A stretch of DNA of 64,000 nt from assembly GCF_036227405.1 (NCBI RefSeq), contig NZ_CP109473.1:6262001-6326000 (forward strand), given 5' to 3'. Origin of the DNA: Streptomyces sp. NBC_01460 (GTDB taxonomy: Bacteria; Actinomycetota; Actinomycetes; Streptomycetales; Streptomycetaceae). The position numbers and the translations under genes are program-made. The notes beneath the pieces are model-generated. The model saw only the letters and a program-made list of their open reading frames with translations. It had not been told where the DNA came from and made no database searches. Of the stretch, positions 45,234 through 54,090 are shown one piece after another. The stretch's first letter is position 1, and each line of letters begins with the position of its first letter.

Positions 45234-45598
45234 GGCCGCCGGTGGTGGCTAGGCTCGCAGTCGTTCGTTGGTGGCCGCCGTGGCCGCCGTGGCCGCCGTG
45301 GACGCTTGCTGGTCGGCCTGTGACGGGTGCTGGCCATTTCGCGATCATCCGAGCAGGTGGCCGCCGTGCGTACGACTGTCCGTACTAGCCTGGCCGTCCG
45401 TGCTGAGGCTTTCCCGTGTCTCGGGCAGGGGAAGGCTGGTTAGGGGTGTCGGTCCCGCTCGACTGCGGCCAGGCGGTGGAGTGGATCGTGTGAACGTGAG
45501 CCGCTCGTGCTTCCGGTGATGGCTGCCTGGGGGTAAGCAGGGGCGTGCAGGCGCACCGCGGATGAGGGCGTCGGTTCGAGACGAGAGCGGGTTGGTTC
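45234..45598. other. 365-base stretch without a gene
   Basis: Lies between the divergent frameshifted gene and the 205-residue gene. It contains a short triplet-rich GGCCGCCGT run (three copies near 45273-45302) but no convincing frame. Promoters of both neighbours must be here. Confidence 0.45.
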
Positions 45599-46216
45599 AT
45601 GTCGGTCGTGGCGCGAGAGCAGATGAATGTTGTCGCAGGTGCGCTGGCTCCCTGCGACCTCGTGCCCCGCGAGGCGAAGCTCGCGCTTGTCGAAGCATTC
45701 GGGACGGAAGCTGTTGTGGCCTATCGGCATGACGCGCTTGAGCGGGAGCGGCGGGCAGCTGAAGGAATGCCGCCGCTGACGCGACCTGACGTGCTGGATC
45801 TCCTCATGTCGCTGCCCCTGGGCGAGCCGGTTCCTGCCAGCTCCTTGAGCGAGAGGGAGCGGCGGGTGCTGAAGTCCCTTCCCAAGGGTGCGGTGGTCCG
45901 CAGGGACGGGTCGATCACCCGTCGCGCGGCGCAGCCTGTCCACATCGACATGGCGTTCGTGCCCGGCCGCAGCTGGGAGTCGGGGATGGAGAAGGCCGAG
46001 CGATTTACTCCGTTCTGTTCTCGCGCGGTGGTGGTGGACGGCGTATTGCGGCGCAAGGATGATGCCGTGCTGCGCGCGGACTTCTACGGCATCGGCCTGC
46101 TCACGCTTCAGGGGGACTCGGTGGAAGTGGTGGTGCCGCCGCGGCCCTTCGTGCGCAGACGCCATACCGTTGCCGGCTGGAAGTTTCTGGAAGACGTCCA
46201 CCGCCAGCTCCCCTGA
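45599..46216 (+). CDS. Hypothetical protein, 205 residues
   Basis: I do not recognise this soluble protein. It has a mixed composition without signal peptide or membrane segments. Notable pieces are VPREAKLALVEAFG, LTRPDVLDLLMSLPLG, PVHIDMAFVPGRSWESGMEKA and ADFYGIGLL. Codon use is normal for the genome. ATG 45623 in the same frame may be the start, since GAGAG is just before it. It is convergent with the TGT-motif gene, with 19 bases between the stops. Confidence 0.6.
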   Translation: MSVVAREQMNVVAGALAPCDLVPREAKLALVEAFGTEAVVAYRHDALERERRAAEGMPPLTRPDVLDLLMSLPLGEPVPASSLSERERRVLKSLPKGAVVRRDGSITRRAAQPVHIDMAFVPGRSWESGMEKAERFTPFCSRAVVVDGVLRRKDDAVLRADFYGIGLLTLQGDSVEVVVPPRPFVRRRHTVAGWKFLEDVHRQLP

Positions 46217-46235
46217 GCATCCGGCCCGCGGTTCG

Positions 46236-47393
46236 CTACGGGGTGACGGAGAGTGTCGCCCATGCTTTGAGCGGGGAGGGCGCCTGGAATCCGGAGCGGG
46301 GGCTGGCGCCCAGGCCGATGCGCTGGTTCTCCAGCGCGTAGCGGTCGATCGCGGCCGCACACTTGTCGCGCCACCACGATTTACGCGGGGTGCCTGGCCG
46401 GTAGCCGGCCATTTCGGTGACCCAGTCGCTCCACGTGAGGACGGTGTGATTGTCGGCCTCGCGCCGGGTTTCGCCGTCCGGCAGGAGGAAGCGGTCGAGT
46501 CCACGCCCGTCGCACTCCTCGCAGGCGCAGGTTGCGGGGTCCGCGTTCCCGTACAGCCTGGAGAGGGACTCGGCGCCCTTGAAGCACATGAGCTCCGGCA
46601 TCAGCACGCTCGGGTAGGAGGGGCCGGCCTTGTTGGTCTGGGCCTTCTCGCCGGGCGGGATCGCGTGGCGGAGTGAACTCTGCACGCCGATACCGGCGCA
46701 GAGGGCGCCGTGCGCGATCGCATCAAGCGCAGCGAGGTCGGTCCGCAGCAGCGCCATGTGTTCGACCTCGGCCAGGAGGCGGCGCAAATTGGTGGGGATG
46801 TCCTTCGTCTGCTCCAGCGGATCGAACTGGCGGAAGAGGACGAGGGCCTTCGGGTGCCGGATCTTCGTGCAGACCGCGATGAGTTGACCAATGTTCTCGC
46901 GGTTCAGCCACGTGACGTCGATCGGGAGCGTCACGATGGTGTCGGCGCGTTCGATCTTGTTGGCCTCGCGTATCACTGCCTTGAGCGTCTTGGAGTCCGC
47001 GGGCGGAATGTAGCCGGTCGGGGTCAGTGCCGCGCTCGCTCCGCGTGCCTTCTGGAAGGCCAGCGAGGTGTCCACTGAGGCGAACAGCTCGTCGGTGGGC
47101 ACCATGAACGGCTCGTCGGCGGTTGCGACGTAGGTGGTGTAGGGGGCGCTGTCGATCAGCAGGGTGCCTTCGTAGCCGGCCGTGCTGCGAAGGTGGAAGG
47201 CCCGCTCGTCGGCTTTGGCTCCCGTCATCACGACGCCGCTGAAGTCGTCATCGAGCGCGGGCCGCGGTCGCGGAAGGTTGATGGCGTTTTCGTGGAGCAG
47301 CACCCGCCCTTGGAGGAGCGGCACGGCGGCAACGGTGTGGTCGAGCGTCTTCAGGGCGGGCGGTCGCCGCCTCGGGGAGGGGGTGTTGCTCAT
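46236..47393 (-). CDS. Hypothetical protein with a TGT-like zinc motif
   Basis: A 385-residue protein I cannot name. Near residue 303 it has Cys-x-Cys-x2-Cys followed after 21 residues by His (CACEEC ... DNH), similar to the zinc site of tRNA-guanine transglycosylases (C-x-C-x2-C-x25-H). Before it, segments such as SVLMPELMCFKG, VTLPIDVTWLN and AIAHGALCAGIGVQSSLRHA could be strands and helices of a TIM barrel, but I see no exact TGT active-site motif. If related, the closest biological parallel would be DNA-modifying DpdA. It starts three bases after the stop of the XRE-ImmA/IrrE gene, so both are one operon. Confidence 0.6.
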   Translation of the reverse strand: MSNTPSPRRRPPALKTLDHTVAAVPLLQGRVLLHENAINLPRPRPALDDDFSGVVMTGAKADERAFHLRSTAGYEGTLLIDSAPYTTYVATADEPFMVPTDELFASVDTSLAFQKARGASAALTPTGYIPPADSKTLKAVIREANKIERADTIVTLPIDVTWLNRENIGQLIAVCTKIRHPKALVLFRQFDPLEQTKDIPTNLRRLLAEVEHMALLRTDLAALDAIAHGALCAGIGVQSSLRHAIPPGEKAQTNKAGPSYPSVLMPELMCFKGAESLSRLYGNADPATCACEECDGRGLDRFLLPDGETRREADNHTVLTWSDWVTEMAGYRPGTPRKSWWRDKCAAAIDRYALENQRIGLGASPRSGFQAPSPLKAWATLSVTP

Positions 47394-47396
47394 GAA

Positions 47397-48509
47397 TCAC
47401 CTCGCAGAAGAGTCCGGCACGTCCTTGTGTCCGGACGGAGAAGAAGCGCACAAGTAGATCTCGTGGAACTCCTCGCGACCCAGGCCCGCTAGGTGGGCGG
47501 TCTCGGTCGGACTGAGGTGGAGCTGCTGCTCAAGCCGGGTGACGGCTTGAGCGAGGTGGCGCGGGGTTTCGCGCCGGATGGTGGTCGGCTCGTTGGTGCG
47601 GTAGCCGAGGGCGGACAACTCGACCATGAGCGTGCGGTAGTGCCATTCGCTGATGACTCCCAAGTCCATGGCGCGCCTGATGAGAGCTGCCATGGACACC
47701 CCCCACCGGGCCTTGAGGTCCAGCAGGCGGGACACGTCGATGCCTGGCTTCAGTTCGGGCAGGACCGCGTCGTGGGGCATGAGGAACTCGGCGGCGAACC
47801 GGTTGGCCTGGTCCTCCTGTACGCGTCCCTCACCTGGCTCGCCGTGCATCACCAGATGGCCCAGCTCGTGCGCCAGGCTGAAGCGAGAACGATCGCCTGG
47901 TGCATGCGAGTTGAGCAGGATCAACGGGTACCCGCCGGGGGGCCACTGGCTTACGGCATCGAGCTCGGTGGTGCAGAGATCCCGGACTACGACCAGAGCG
48001 CCGGCGTCTTCGAGGAGGGCGACCATGTCCTCGATCGGCCCTGCGGGGACGTTCCACGCCTCACGCATCGTCTCCGCCGCATCCGCGGGAGTGTCGAAGT
48101 CGTTGACCTCCACGCGCCGAAACCGGTCGTTGCGATGGACGTCCGCTGCCCGGGCCAAGCTGTCGACCTGGAGCCGGGTGAGCGCCAACGTCGCATGGAT
48201 CCGACGCAGGGCGGGCGCCCCCAGGGAGGCGCGCTTGCGGTGGTGCACCAGTCCGACGCCTGTCCCGGCCGTGTCAGTGGCGCGGCACAGGGTGTCGGCG
48301 GTGTAGCGCAGGGCGTCGGCGAACAGCTGCACGCGCCCGTCCTTGACCGGGATGCGGCCAGCTTCGGCTCGGCTGACGTACCCCTGGGTGATGCGGCTGC
48401 CATCAAGACGCGTCATCTCGTCAGCAAGTTCGGACTGTGTCCAGCCGCGCGAGTCACGGGCCAAGGTGAGCATCCCTGGATCCGCAACCAAGCTCCTCTG
48501 GTCGCGCAC
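47397..48509 (-). CDS. XRE-family regulator with ImmA/IrrE metallopeptidase domain
   Basis: A 370-residue protein. An N-terminal helix-turn-helix (LARDSRGWTQSELADEM, GYVSRAEAGR) covers about 14-70. The ImmA/IrrE domain, about 170-300, has the zinc motif HELGH with a downstream Glu in QANRFAAEFLMP. Such proteins cleave or sense partner repressors in mobile elements and stress responses, or act as antitoxin-like regulators. GTG 48509 opens the frame; the in-frame ATG 48473 may be used instead. It is first in a two-gene operon with the TGT-motif protein and divergent from a decayed monooxygenase. Confidence 0.88.
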   Translation of the reverse strand: MRDQRSLVADPGMLTLARDSRGWTQSELADEMTRLDGSRITQGYVSRAEAGRIPVKDGRVQLFADALRYTADTLCRATDTAGTGVGLVHHRKRASLGAPALRRIHATLALTRLQVDSLARAADVHRNDRFRRVEVNDFDTPADAAETMREAWNVPAGPIEDMVALLEDAGALVVVRDLCTTELDAVSQWPPGGYPLILLNSHAPGDRSRFSLAHELGHLVMHGEPGEGRVQEDQANRFAAEFLMPHDAVLPELKPGIDVSRLLDLKARWGVSMAALIRRAMDLGVISEWHYRTLMVELSALGYRTNEPTTIRRETPRHLAQAVTRLEQQLHLSPTETAHLAGLGREEFHEIYLCASSPSGHKDVPDSSAR

Positions 48510-48723
48510 GTGCCCACCTCCAGCCCTGGTGAGTTCAACTCCCCCGAGAGTACACGGTTCTATGCCTCAAAATATTCCGCACATGATTCGAGGCTCGCCA
48601 CACGTCCAGGCATACCAGACCCCACTGACAGTCCAACTCCGCTGCTCGAGGGAGCCTTTCGGCACCGAGAGCGTGTTGTCGGCCGTTGATGGTCGACCGC
48701 ACCCCGTGCCGGTGTCACCAAAC

Positions 48724-49204
48724 GAGCTGCCGGCCCAGCGCGGCGTGTGGGTCGAAGTCGTCCACCGCGACATCGAGTTCCTCCGCGTCGAGAGTGACTC
48801 AGGCGGCTGGCCGGCTCGCGCGGTCATCAGCGTGACCGGGACCTGGACCCGCCCGTTCATCCCTGCTGTCCCCGGTCGCCGGGAGCTCTCCGGACGCCAG
48901 CTCCACACGGTGCAGTACAAGAGCCCGGCCGAGTTGGCCGGCCAGAGGGTGATGGTGATCGGCGGAGGCAATTCCGTTGCCCAGATCGCCGCAGGCCTCG
49001 CCTCTCCGGCTGACCTGACCTGGCTCACCCAGCGTCCGCCCCGCTAACTTGCCGATGACATCGACGTCCGGGCCCCCTTCGACGCCGCCACCGCCCGCCG
49101 CCGTGCCCTGGAAGCCGGCCGCAGCGACACCGGTGGCGTGTCCTCCCTCGGCGACATCGTCGCCATATCCCCGGTCCGCGAAGCCCGCGACGCCCCGGTC
49201 TCGC
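48724..49204 (+). pseudogene. Decayed ArsO-like flavin monooxygenase
   Basis: The middle part of a flavin-containing monooxygenase is left. ARAVISVTGTWTRPFIPAVPG, GRQLHTVQYKSP and the NADP-binding VMVIGGGNS are clear. After LTQRPPR the Tyr codon expected in the family is TAA (49045-49047). The same frame then continues with DDIDVRAPFDAATARRRALE and SLGDIVAISPVREARDA before similarity is lost. The N-terminal FAD domain of about 120 residues is missing. This is a dead remnant, with one nonsense mutation and both ends truncated. Confidence 0.8.
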
Positions 49205-49349
49205 GCACTTCGCCTCGCTGCGCCTGCGCGGGACCCGCGGCCACATCGCCACGACCGGAACCCGCGCCTGCGTCAGTCCACGACGTACCCAGGTCAAGGA
49301 CCCGATGGCCGAAGGGGCGCGGTTCCGTCGGCGGCTCAGGCGGCCTTGC

Positions 49350-49592
49350 CTATGCGGACGCCTTGTGGGACTTCACGTAGTCGATCGCCGACTCGACGGT
49401 GGTGATCTTTTCGCCCTCCTCGTCAGGGATCTCCGTCTCGAACTCCTCTTCGATGGCCATGTGGATCTCGGTCACGTCCTGTTCGCTCGCCCCGAGGTCG
49501 TCCACGAAGGACTTCATGTTCGTGACGTCGTCCACTGGGACGTTGAGCTGCTCGGAGACAAGCTTCTTTACGCGCTCTTCAATTGTGCTCAT
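49350..49592 (-). CDS. Acyl carrier protein homologue lacking the phosphopantetheine serine
   Basis: An 80-residue acidic protein strikingly like E. coli AcpP from end to end: [30 protein letters not shown] and [12 protein letters not shown] are shared. The modification site DSL is changed: at the aligned position 37 there is Glu, with Ser at 36 and Gln at 38 (GASEQD). A conventional 4'-phosphopantetheine arm on Ser37 is therefore impossible, unless Ser36 is used. No fatty-acid synthesis gene is next to it. The sequence seems more enterobacterial than actinobacterial, suggesting transfer. It could be a regulatory or structural ACP mimic. AAGGAG precedes the ATG. Confidence 0.85.
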   Translation of the reverse strand: MSTIEERVKKLVSEQLNVPVDDVTNMKSFVDDLGASEQDVTEIHMAIEEEFETEIPDEEGEKITTVESAIDYVKSHKASA

Positions 49593-49888
49593 GCCGTGGC
49601 TCCTTGGTGGTTGGCTGCGTGCGGGTGCCCGAACGCTCGGGCAACCCGATCATGCTGTACCCAGGCCCGTGCCGTGCAGAAGCCGTACGGAGTAGCCCTG
49701 AAGGAGTGAGCACAGGGTGCGGATGGAAACGATCGCAGGCAGGCGCCCTTCCCCCTGTTCACGTAGTGATCCAGAAGGAACGGGCTTAAAGGCTGTCCCG
49801 TATTGGTCTTTGACTGCGGGTTGACGGGCTCCGGGCAGTCCGCCCGGAGCCACCAATAGGTCACCGGCCCGGCGGCCGGTGACCGCGT

Positions 49889-50917
49889 TCACTTCGACTC
49901 GGGCACGACGGGCAGGGGGCCCCTCGCATCCAGGTTCTCCGCCAGGGTCTTCAACTCCTTGGCACTTCCGATCGCCTGGACCAGGCGCTGGCGGATGTTC
50001 GCGCGGAGCTCTTGATCAACAACGCCCTGTCCCGACTCAGCGAGGGTTTCGAAGTTGCCCGACGTTGTGGCCCAGGCAGCGGTCAGGCCGTCCAGGGCCC
50101 CGTCGCGGGCGCGCTCAAGGGAGACGAAGGTGTCGGAAAGCCACTGGAGGACGGCGGGCTGCAGCTGAAGGCGGCCTGCCGCCTCGAACTGCCGGGTGTA
50201 CGCGGCGTCGCTGTCGGCCTGGGCCTTGAGCGCCCGGTTCAGCTGGTCGTGCGTGCTGGAGGGCCTGACGGCCAGGCTGGCCTTGGTCAGCGACACCTTC
50301 GGGCTGGCCACGACCGTGCCGACCACGGCGAAGACCCCGATGTCGAGCGTGGCCGCCAGGGTCGCCACGTCATCCACCGCCTTTGACCTGGCCTCGGCGG
50401 CGGCCGCCATCTCCTGGACGAGCGAAGCGAGCTTGCCGTCCTGACCCCCGTACTTCGAGACGGCCTCCTCGCGGATCCGCTGGAAGTCGCCCAGGTCTGC
50501 GCCGAGGAGGGTGGCGAACTGCGCCAGAGTGCTGGCAGTCTCACTGACCTCGGCGAGCGAGCGGTCAGCCTCCTCCTTGAACGTCCGGATAGTTTCAGCG
50601 AACTCCTGCTTCCCCGCCTCGGTGCCGAGCTGGCCGGTCAGGTCTTCGACATCGCTCTCGGACAAGGACCCGACCATGTCAGCAAAGGACTTCGCCTTCG
50701 TGAACCCGCGTCGCAGTTCGGGCAGTAGCCTGTCCATGCATAGCGTGGCGTTCTCCCGCGCCACCTCCTGGCTGGGCTTAAGGCTCGCGATGTCGGTCAG
50801 ATCGACGTCGGGCTGAGCGGCGATGACCTGAGCGGCCAACCCGGCCGACGTCGCCACACCGAACACATCCGACAGCGCCTCGGCGAACTGCCCGACCGGG
50901 ATCAACAGATCTTCCAT
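49889..50917 (-). CDS. Helical protein with ClyA-like layout, hypothetical
   Basis: A 342-residue, mostly alpha-helical protein. Long amphipathic helices occupy about 75-185 (FKEEADRSLAEVSETAS, LASLVQEMAAAAEARSK). A hydrophobic segment follows at about 186-204 (IGVFAVVGTVVA), then further long helices (LNRALKAQADSDAAYTRQFEAA). Two helical bundles flanking one hydrophobic hairpin is the plan of ClyA/Hbl/Xax-type pore-forming toxins, but I see no diagnostic motif, and tape-measure or chemotaxis-like helical proteins would look similar. No signal peptide. ATG 50917 is chosen since GAAGG lies before it. Its neighbours give no direct hint. Confidence 0.6.
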   Translation of the reverse strand: MEDLLIPVGQFAEALSDVFGVATSAGLAAQVIAAQPDVDLTDIASLKPSQEVARENATLCMDRLLPELRRGFTKAKSFADMVGSLSESDVEDLTGQLGTEAGKQEFAETIRTFKEEADRSLAEVSETASTLAQFATLLGADLGDFQRIREEAVSKYGGQDGKLASLVQEMAAAAEARSKAVDDVATLAATLDIGVFAVVGTVVASPKVSLTKASLAVRPSSTHDQLNRALKAQADSDAAYTRQFEAAGRLQLQPAVLQWLSDTFVSLERARDGALDGLTAAWATTSGNFETLAESGQGVVDQELRANIRQRLVQAIGSAKELKTLAENLDARGPLPVVPESK

Positions 50918-51479
50918 GGTGATTCCTTCAGCGGTATCCGTGGCGGCAGCCACGCGCCCGCAGGACCGCCCCGCCGGCGAGCAAGATCGTAACTGGATGC
51001 TGACGCCCAGTCACCGCAATCGCCAGGCACTTGACAACCGGGGCCTCGCGATCCCACGGCACTGCCCCACTCCGCGCCCGGGACCAAGCTCGCACGTGCG
51101 TAGTTCAATGCAGCGGCCCGCGCCCTTACAGGCGCACCCACAGCTTGCGGTACCTCGGTAGACGCCCTTCATGGCGGCTCTCTCGGAGGGGAAGTGGCCG
51201 CAGGCTGTGCCCCCCGGCGGATGCGGGCGGTCAAGGAATCGCACCCGAACCGACGGGACCTCGGCATCGAAGTGCAGGAACGGCGGCGTTCTCGGCCCAC
51301 GCGTGCTCCCACAGACCACCGCGGTCACCCGGCCGCCCTGTTGTTGGGCGGGCGTGCTCCCAAAAGCCCCGGTGTGCGCTCCTCCAGGGGAGTGAACGCG
51401 GTGCGTGAGCGTGGGTCGGCCGTGGCCGAATTGGATCAAGAAACGCTTTTGCATGTCGCCACACAGATCGGATTCGCCC
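50918..51479. other. 562-base divergent region
   Basis: Located between the helical-protein gene and the aminotransferase. Its open frames lack coherent codon use. Promoters for both flanking genes are expected. No repeats or structured elements stood out. Confidence 0.45.
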
Positions 51480-52625
51480 ATGAGGGTCAGCACCACGCTG
51501 CCCGACCGCACCGCCATCGTCACGGTCCCGGCCGAGGGCCATGCCCGCCGGGTGGCCGCCCTGCGGGAGACGATCCACCAGATCACCGACGCGGTGATCG
51601 ACACCGGGAAGTTCCACTACGGCCCGCAGACCGAGCGGCTCGAGGACACCCTGTCGCACGTCTGGGGCGGACATGCGGTGGCCACGACGTCCTGCACGCA
51701 GGCGCTCGTGCTCGCGCTTGAAGCGGCCGGGGTGCGGTCCGGGGGCGAGGTGATCGTGCCGGCCGCCACCTTCGCCGCGACTGCGTTCGCGGTGGCCGAC
51801 CTCGGTGCCGTGCCGGTGATCGTGGACGTCGCCGAACCCACCCTCACTCTGTGCCCGAAAGCGATGGAAGCCGCGGTCACCGACCGCACCCGGGCGGTGA
51901 TCCCGGTACACCTGCACGGGCACATGGCCGACATGCCCGCGATCAACCAGGTCGCCGCCCGGCACGGCCTGGCCGTCATCGAGGACTGCGCCCAGGCCCC
52001 CGGTGCCAGCCTGCAGGGCAGGGCCGCCGGGACGTGGGGGGACTACGGCTGCTTCTCGTTCTGGGTGGGCAAGAACATCGGCGGTCTCGACGACGCCGGA
52101 GCGATCCTCACCACCACCGCCGAGCGTGCCGGGCAGCTGCGCCGGCTGACCGACATGGGCCGCGACCGCGGCGAGCGCCACCTGCACCACGTACGCGGTC
52201 ACCGGGCCCGGCTGGGCGAGGTCAACGCCGGGATCCTCACCGCGCAGCTGGGTCTGCTGCCCTCGTGGATCGAGCGCCGCAACACCATCGCCCGCCGGTA
52301 CACGGCCGCCTTCGCCGAACTGCCCGTCGAGACGCCGGTGGTCCAGGACGGGCACGTCCACGCCTTCTACAAGTACGCGCTCGGCTGCGAAGACATCGCC
52401 GCCCTCACCGAACACCTCGCAAACGCGGGCATCGAAGCCGAGCAGGTCTACCCCTACCTCCTGCCCGACCAGCCCGCCTTCGAGGAGATCGCCCACCGGA
52501 GCCACGTCACCGAACGGTCGGACGCGGCCACCCGGCGGCTGTGCCTTCCGGCCTACCCGGAGCTCACCGACGCCGAGGTCGACCACGTCATCACCGCAGT
52601 GACCGCCTTCTACACCGGCAGCTGA
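51480..52625 (+). CDS. DegT/DnrJ/EryC1/StrS-family aminotransferase
   Basis: A 381-residue PLP enzyme of the sugar aminotransferase family. TTSCTQALVLALEAAG binds the cofactor phosphate, PVHLHGHMADM and VIEDCAQAPGA carry the Asp that contacts the pyridine nitrogen, and FSFWVGKNIGGLDDAGAI contains the PLP lysine. Members transaminate keto-sugar nucleotides or act in AHBA-like and scyllo-inosose pathways. No sugar genes are close, so substrate is open. ATG 51480 is one choice; the frame extends to 51405 and the ribosome site is weak. It is likely part of the accessory biosynthetic locus. Confidence 0.88.
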   Translation: MRVSTTLPDRTAIVTVPAEGHARRVAALRETIHQITDAVIDTGKFHYGPQTERLEDTLSHVWGGHAVATTSCTQALVLALEAAGVRSGGEVIVPAATFAATAFAVADLGAVPVIVDVAEPTLTLCPKAMEAAVTDRTRAVIPVHLHGHMADMPAINQVAARHGLAVIEDCAQAPGASLQGRAAGTWGDYGCFSFWVGKNIGGLDDAGAILTTTAERAGQLRRLTDMGRDRGERHLHHVRGHRARLGEVNAGILTAQLGLLPSWIERRNTIARRYTAAFAELPVETPVVQDGHVHAFYKYALGCEDIAALTEHLANAGIEAEQVYPYLLPDQPAFEEIAHRSHVTERSDAATRRLCLPAYPELTDAEVDHVITAVTAFYTGS

Positions 52626-53323
52626 ACCGCACCCGGAGGACAGCGGCGGTATCGGGCCCGGTGTGCGGCCGGGGCGGGGCGGAGAGGGAACACCGCGCAA
52701 CGGCTTGCCCCCTTGCACAGTGCCGCTGGACCGGCCCTGGAAGCCGTTACGGCATCACACCGTTCTCGGCGGCGGACTCGTCGCCGCTGGAGACGTTGTC
52801 CGCCAGGAGGAGCAGCAGGTCGTCGAATCGAATCGTCGGCGTGCGCCCGCCCGTTGCCCCTGGTGCATGCCGTGGCGGCGGGCCGGGTGGTGGGGATCCT
52901 GAGCGTGCCGTGCGCAAGGAGCCAGGCGGCTACCATGCGCCGCGCGAACACCGAGCTCGCCGGGGTGCCGTCCGTCGAGGCCGGTATGCCCGGCAGGCTC
53001 CTGCGGCAGGACGTGACGGACGCGTCGGTCACCCGGGCGCCCTCGGCCGAGTGCAGGGGGGATCCTCACGCACCCACAGCTGCGTTCGCCCGTTGCCGCG
53101 AGGCAGCGCATTCACACGTGTGGATGAAGATCACGCGCCCTGTCGCGTGCTTCTCCCTACTGCCCCTGTCCCTTCAGCACAGTTGGCGGTATGACCCGAT
53201 CCAGCTTCCGTAGCACCGGGTCCCGGGAGCAGTGATTCCGTGGTCCCACGAGCTGCCGTGTCCTCCTTGTTCGTGGGCCTGTTCCCTTTTTGTCTTTTCC
53301 GTTGCCTCTGGTTGGGATCCGCC
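52626..53323. other. 698-base stretch with no confident gene
   Basis: Between the aminotransferase and the prenyltransferase. Both strands have open frames up to about 140 codons, but residue composition (Arg, Pro, Ala, Cys-rich) is that of non-coding high-GC DNA. A decayed gene on the minus strand (52610-53032) cannot be excluded. The last 100 bases are pyrimidine-rich and AT-richer, likely the promoter of the prenyltransferase. Confidence 0.4.
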
Positions 53324-54058
53324 ATGACCGAACCGTCCGTACTCACTGCCTCTGTGCGCCCGGGGGTGCCGGCGCATGTCGCTCTCGTTCTCGACGGCAA
53401 TCGGCGCTGGGCTGCCCAGCGTGGTCTCAGCGTGCCCGAGGGGCACCGCTACGGCATCGGGAAGATCCCTGATGTCCTGCAGTGGTGCGAGGAGGAAGGG
53501 GTCGCCATGGTGACGCAGTGGATCCTGTCCATCAGGAACCTGCAGCGCAGCCCCCAGGAACTGGCCGGTCTCTACGAGTCGTTCATCAGCCTGTGCGAGC
53601 GTCTCGCCGAGGCGCAGCGCTGGCGGGTCCGGGTGATCGGAGCCCTGGAGTTGTTGCCCGCGCCGGTCGCGGCCGCGTTCGAGGACGTGCAGCGGCGCAC
53701 CGAGCGGGTGGAGGGAGTGCAGGCCAATATCGCTGTGGCCTACGACGGCCGGCGGGAGATCGTCGCCGCGGCCCGGTCCCTGGCGGAAAAGTTCCGCGAC
53801 CGGGGGCCACAGGAGCCGGCCGGGGACTTGTCCTGGTGGGAAGGGGAGTTCGCATCCCATCTGGGCACGGCGGGACTCGCGGACCCGGACCTGGTGATCC
53901 GCACCTCGGGCGAGCAGCGTCTGTCGGGGTATCTGACCTGGCAGACAACGCAATCGGAGCTGTACTTCTGCGAGCGGCTGTGGCCCGACTTCACCCGCGA
54001 AGACCTGCGCCACGCGCTGGACAGTTACGCCTCGCGACAGCGACGGCTGGGACTGTAG
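53324..54058 (+). CDS. Cis-prenyltransferase (undecaprenyl diphosphate synthase family)
   Basis: A 244-residue enzyme adding isopentenyl diphosphate units in cis. LVLDGNRRWA near residue 21 has the catalytic Asp24, RTSGEQRLSGYLTWQ is the IPP-binding region, and ELYFCERLWPDF the metal site. The usual FSTENW segment is altered to LSIRNL, which suggests a changed product length or substrate. It is a second, accessory homologue; the housekeeping enzyme is normally elsewhere. A membrane protein of PAP2-like type follows after 32 bases, so the pair may make and dephosphorylate a prenyl lipid. Confidence 0.88.
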   Translation: MTEPSVLTASVRPGVPAHVALVLDGNRRWAAQRGLSVPEGHRYGIGKIPDVLQWCEEEGVAMVTQWILSIRNLQRSPQELAGLYESFISLCERLAEAQRWRVRVIGALELLPAPVAAAFEDVQRRTERVEGVQANIAVAYDGRREIVAAARSLAEKFRDRGPQEPAGDLSWWEGEFASHLGTAGLADPDLVIRTSGEQRLSGYLTWQTTQSELYFCERLWPDFTREDLRHALDSYASRQRRLGL

Positions 54059-54090
54059 GCCCGACGACGATGCTGCAGAGGAAGAAGGAC

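Noticed and set aside
45540..45610. tRNA-like GGTTCGAGAC element
   Set aside because: No acceptor stem or anticodon arm of proper spacing could be built around it.
52610..53032. 140-codon minus-strand frame
   Set aside because: Overlaps the aminotransferase end, lacks recognisable motifs and has non-coding-like composition.
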